Shown piece after piece: positions 62,195 through 64,000 of a stretch of 64,000 nucleotides of DNA. The stretch comes from Pseudomonas sp. LBUM920 (lineage in GTDB: Bacteria; Pseudomonadota; Gammaproteobacteria; Pseudomonadales; Pseudomonadaceae): the NCBI RefSeq assembly GCF_003852315.1, contig NZ_CP027762.1, positions 2,213,501 to 2,277,500 of the forward strand. The letters are read 5' to 3'. The translations under genes and the position numbers were made by a program. Position 1 is the stretch's first letter, and each line of letters begins with the position of its first letter. The notes under the pieces were generated by a model. That model worked only from the letters and a program-made list of their open reading frames with translations. It made no database searches and was not told the origin of the DNA.

Positions 62195-62893
62195 ATGAAT
62201 GCACTCGCCGCTTTCCCGATCAACAGCAAATGGCCCGCCCAGCATCCGGAGCGTTTGCAGCTCTATTCGCTGCCCACGCCCAACGGCGTCAAAGTGTCGA
62301 TCATGCTTGAAGAGCTGGGCCTGCCCTACGAGGCGCACAAGGTCAGTTTCGAGACCCAGGACCAGTTGTCCCCGGAATTTCTGTCGCTGAACCCCAATAA
62401 CAAGATTCCCGCGATCATCGACCCCAACGGCCCGAGCGGTCAGCCGCTGGCGTTGTTCGAATCCGGTGCGATCCTGATTTACCTGGCGGAAAAAACCAGC
62501 CAGCTGCTTTCCGAAGACCCGGCCACCCGCTATGAAACCCTTCAATGGCTGATGTTCCAGATGGCCGGTATCGGCCCGATGTTCGGCCAGGTCGGGTTCT
62601 TCAACAAATTTGCCGGCAAGGCGTACGAAGATAAACGACCGCGTGATCGCTACGTCGCCGAGTCCCGGCGATTACTGGAAGTGCTGGAAAAACGCCTGCT
62701 GGGCCGCACCTGGATCATGGGTGACGAGTACAGCATCGCCGACATCGCCACCTTTCCGTGGATTCGCAACCTGATCGGCTTTTATGAGTCCGGCGATCTG
62801 GTTGGCATCGCCGACTTTCCTAATGTGCTGCGCGCGCTGGACGGCTTTGTCGCACGTCCGGCGGTAATTCGTGGCTTGAACATACCTGCGTGA
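62195..62893 (+). CDS. Glutathione S-transferase (YghU/YfcG-like)
   Basis: 232 residues. Thioredoxin-like N-terminal domain with LYSLPTPNGVKVSIMLEELGLPYEAHKVSF, cis-Pro in NNKIPAIIDPNG and the ESGAILIYLAEKT glutathione contact segment. The helical C-terminal domain has DEYSIADIATFPWIRN. The TPNGVK stretch is characteristic of the Nu-class GSTs (YghU, YfcG), which use Thr/Asn at the active site and show disulfide-bond oxidoreductase activity. The ATG at 62195 was chosen; the ORF continues upstream. It lies 17 bases upstream of the PhzF-like gene on the same strand. Confidence 0.9.
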   Translation: MNALAAFPINSKWPAQHPERLQLYSLPTPNGVKVSIMLEELGLPYEAHKVSFETQDQLSPEFLSLNPNNKIPAIIDPNGPSGQPLALFESGAILIYLAEKTSQLLSEDPATRYETLQWLMFQMAGIGPMFGQVGFFNKFAGKAYEDKRPRDRYVAESRRLLEVLEKRLLGRTWIMGDEYSIADIATFPWIRNLIGFYESGDLVGIADFPNVLRALDGFVARPAVIRGLNIPA

Positions 62894-62910
62894 CCCTAGA
62901 GCGTTGAAGC

Positions 62911-63753
62911 ATGCCGACTTTTGATTTCAAGCAACTGGATGTATTCAGCAGCGTTTCGCTCAAGGGCAACCCACTGGCAGTGGTGCTGGGCGCTGACAGC
63001 CTTACTGACCAGCAGATGGCCGATTTTGCTAACTGGACCAACCTGAGCGAGACCACGTTTTTGCTGACGCCGCGTGATCCTCGGGCTGACTATCGGGTAA
63101 GAATTTTCACCACGCTCACAGAGCTGCCGTTCGCCGGGCACCCGACGCTGGGCAGTTGCCATGCCTGGTTGCAGGCGGGCGGCGTGCCGAAGGGCGATGA
63201 GATTATCCAGGAGTGCGAAATCGGCCTGGTGCGTGTCCGTCGTGAAGGCGGCGAGTTGGCGTTCATTGCGCCGCCGTTGTTGCGCACCGGCCCGGTGGAT
63301 GCACCGCTGCTTGAGCGCGTGCGCCTGGGTTTGGGCCTGGCGCCCGAAGCCATCGTGAGCAGTCGATGGGTCGACAATGGCGCGGGCTGGCTGGCGGTGA
63401 TGTTGGCCGATCGTGACCAAGTGCTTGCTTTGCGCCCGGACTACTCGCAACTGCACGGTCTGGCGATTGGCGTCATTGCAGCTTGTGACCCGGCGCGCGA
63501 CGCCGTGGACACGCACTTCGAAGTCCGCGGCTTTATCGCCGGCGACGGCGCTCAGGAAGACCCCGCCACTGGCAGCCTGAATGCCGGTATTGCCCAATGG
63601 CTGTTGAGCGAGGGGCTGGCGCCCGACTGTTACGTGGTCAGCCAAGGCACGGCCATGGGGCGCGCCGGGCGTATACGCGTGGATCGCCATGGCGATGACG
63701 TCTGGGTCGGTGGTGCGGTTGCGGTGTGCATCGAAGGGCGAGTACAGCTCTAG
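62911..63753 (+). CDS. PhzF-family isomerase/epimerase
   Basis: 280 residues with the two-lobed PhzF fold. The conserved catalytic Glu is in NLSETTFLL near 46, FAGHPTLGSCHAWLQ near 72-86, and the C-terminal ERD-like EDPATGSLNAGIAQWLLSEG with RAGRIRV. This matches uncharacterised PhzF homologues (YddE-like), not phenazine biosynthesis proper, since no phz genes are nearby. It is probably co-transcribed with the GST gene upstream, 17 bases away. Confidence 0.9.
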   Translation: MPTFDFKQLDVFSSVSLKGNPLAVVLGADSLTDQQMADFANWTNLSETTFLLTPRDPRADYRVRIFTTLTELPFAGHPTLGSCHAWLQAGGVPKGDEIIQECEIGLVRVRREGGELAFIAPPLLRTGPVDAPLLERVRLGLGLAPEAIVSSRWVDNGAGWLAVMLADRDQVLALRPDYSQLHGLAIGVIAACDPARDAVDTHFEVRGFIAGDGAQEDPATGSLNAGIAQWLLSEGLAPDCYVVSQGTAMGRAGRIRVDRHGDDVWVGGAVAVCIEGRVQL

Positions 63754-63869
63754 ATCAATGAATTGTTACGAGCTGCGCAATACACTGTTGGCCCCTTGGC
63801 GTTTGTGCTGCCGGGGCCAAGGGGCATAAGCTTTCGCCCCAACTATTTCTGCCGCTATTCAGGACAGCC

Positions 63870-64000
63870 ATGACCAGCCAGTTCCCCCAAGCCCGTCCAC
63901 GCCGCCTGCGCCGCTCTCCGGAGCTGCGTGGCTTGTTCCAGGAAACCGAATTCACCCTCAACGATTTGGTACTGCCGATTTTCGTCGAAGAAGAAATTGA
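63870..64000 (+). CDS. hemB: Delta-aminolevulinic acid dehydratase HemB, 5' part
   Basis: Only the first 43 codons are in the window: MTSQFPQARPRRLRRSPELR, then LFQETEFTLNDLVLPIFVEE, the standard N-terminus of pseudomonad HemB (porphobilinogen synthase). AGGA is five bases ahead of the ATG. HemB condenses two aminolevulinates to porphobilinogen in heme biosynthesis. The gene runs off the right edge, so the zinc or magnesium site cannot be checked. An inverted repeat GCCCCTTGGC/GCCAAGGGGC (63791-63825) lies upstream. Confidence 0.92.
   Translation, partial: MTSQFPQARPRRLRRSPELRGLFQETEFTLNDLVLPIFVEEEI

Noticed and set aside
63791..63825. Inverted repeat before hemB as a terminator of the PhzF-like gene
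   Set aside because: The stem is perfect over 10 bases, but the loop is 15 bases and no T-run follows, so I did not list it as a terminator.

Overview
The window is a high-GC, gene-dense stretch of chromosome from a Pseudomonas of the P. fluorescens group. This is inferred from gene content: FecIRA, BqsRS/CarSR-TlpQ-CtpM synteny with PAO1, a VgrG-Tap-lipase type VI module, selD-selU, an SdhL-type shikimate dehydrogenase homologue, and four palindromic repeats built on GTGGGAGCGGGCTTGCTCGC, a common repeat type in this group. I see no rRNA, tRNA, CRISPR array, insertion sequence or phage. Most of the window looks like ordinary core or soft-core chromosome, with accessory modules at about 17.6-28.7 kb.

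Layout: 0-5.6 kb holds a GlxA-type regulator, a bacteriophytochrome kinase, an alpha/beta hydrolase, a decayed VOC-protein fragment, a GNAT enzyme and an isochorismatase-like hydrolase. 5.8-8.4 kb holds an overlapping SDR dehydrogenase/GH15 glucanase pair. 8.5-13.5 kb holds an AraC regulator and a tripartite efflux operon (OMF, HlyD-like adaptor, DHA2 MFS pump). 13.6-17.6 kb is a Fur-box-led fecI-fecR-fecA ferric citrate locus. 17.7-20.2 kb is a small island in which two HrpK-like modular proteins, one apparently frameshifted, each lie behind a textbook HrpL promoter (hrp box), with no type III secretion machinery in the window. 20.3-22.6 kb holds an MFS transporter and a DapF-fold protein that has lost both catalytic cysteines. 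22.9-28.7 kb is a type VI cluster: vgrG, DUF4123 adaptor, lipoprotein, class 3 lipase.

28.7-32.4 kb is a cytosine use operon (codB, PucR-family regulator, codA) with a 17-bp palindrome upstream. 32.6-35.3 kb holds a GNAT enzyme, an XRE/DUF2178-like membrane pair with its own palindrome, queD and a patatin-like protein. 35.4-43.7 kb matches the P. aeruginosa PA2659-PA2652 order: two PepSY proteins, BqsR/CarR, BqsS/CarS, TlpQ-like chemoreceptor, transporter, CtpM-like chemoreceptor. A near-consensus BqsR box precedes the first PepSY gene. 43.8-46.3 kb is a three-gene operon of two RraA/HMG-aldolase-like proteins and an aminotransferase.

46.3-64 kb is mostly housekeeping: tRNA-hydroxylation U32 protein, thioredoxin-like protein, PerM-type transporter, small proteins, SdhL, YceH, DUF1993, SstT, MFS, NhaR, TerC, selD-selU (selenophosphate and tRNA 2-selenouridine), a permease, a histidine phosphatase, GST, PhzF-like isomerase and the 5' end of hemB. 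The strongest candidate for something undescribed is the hrp-box island at 17.7-20.2 kb, followed by the RraA-RraA-aminotransferase operon and the Cys-less DapF homologue.
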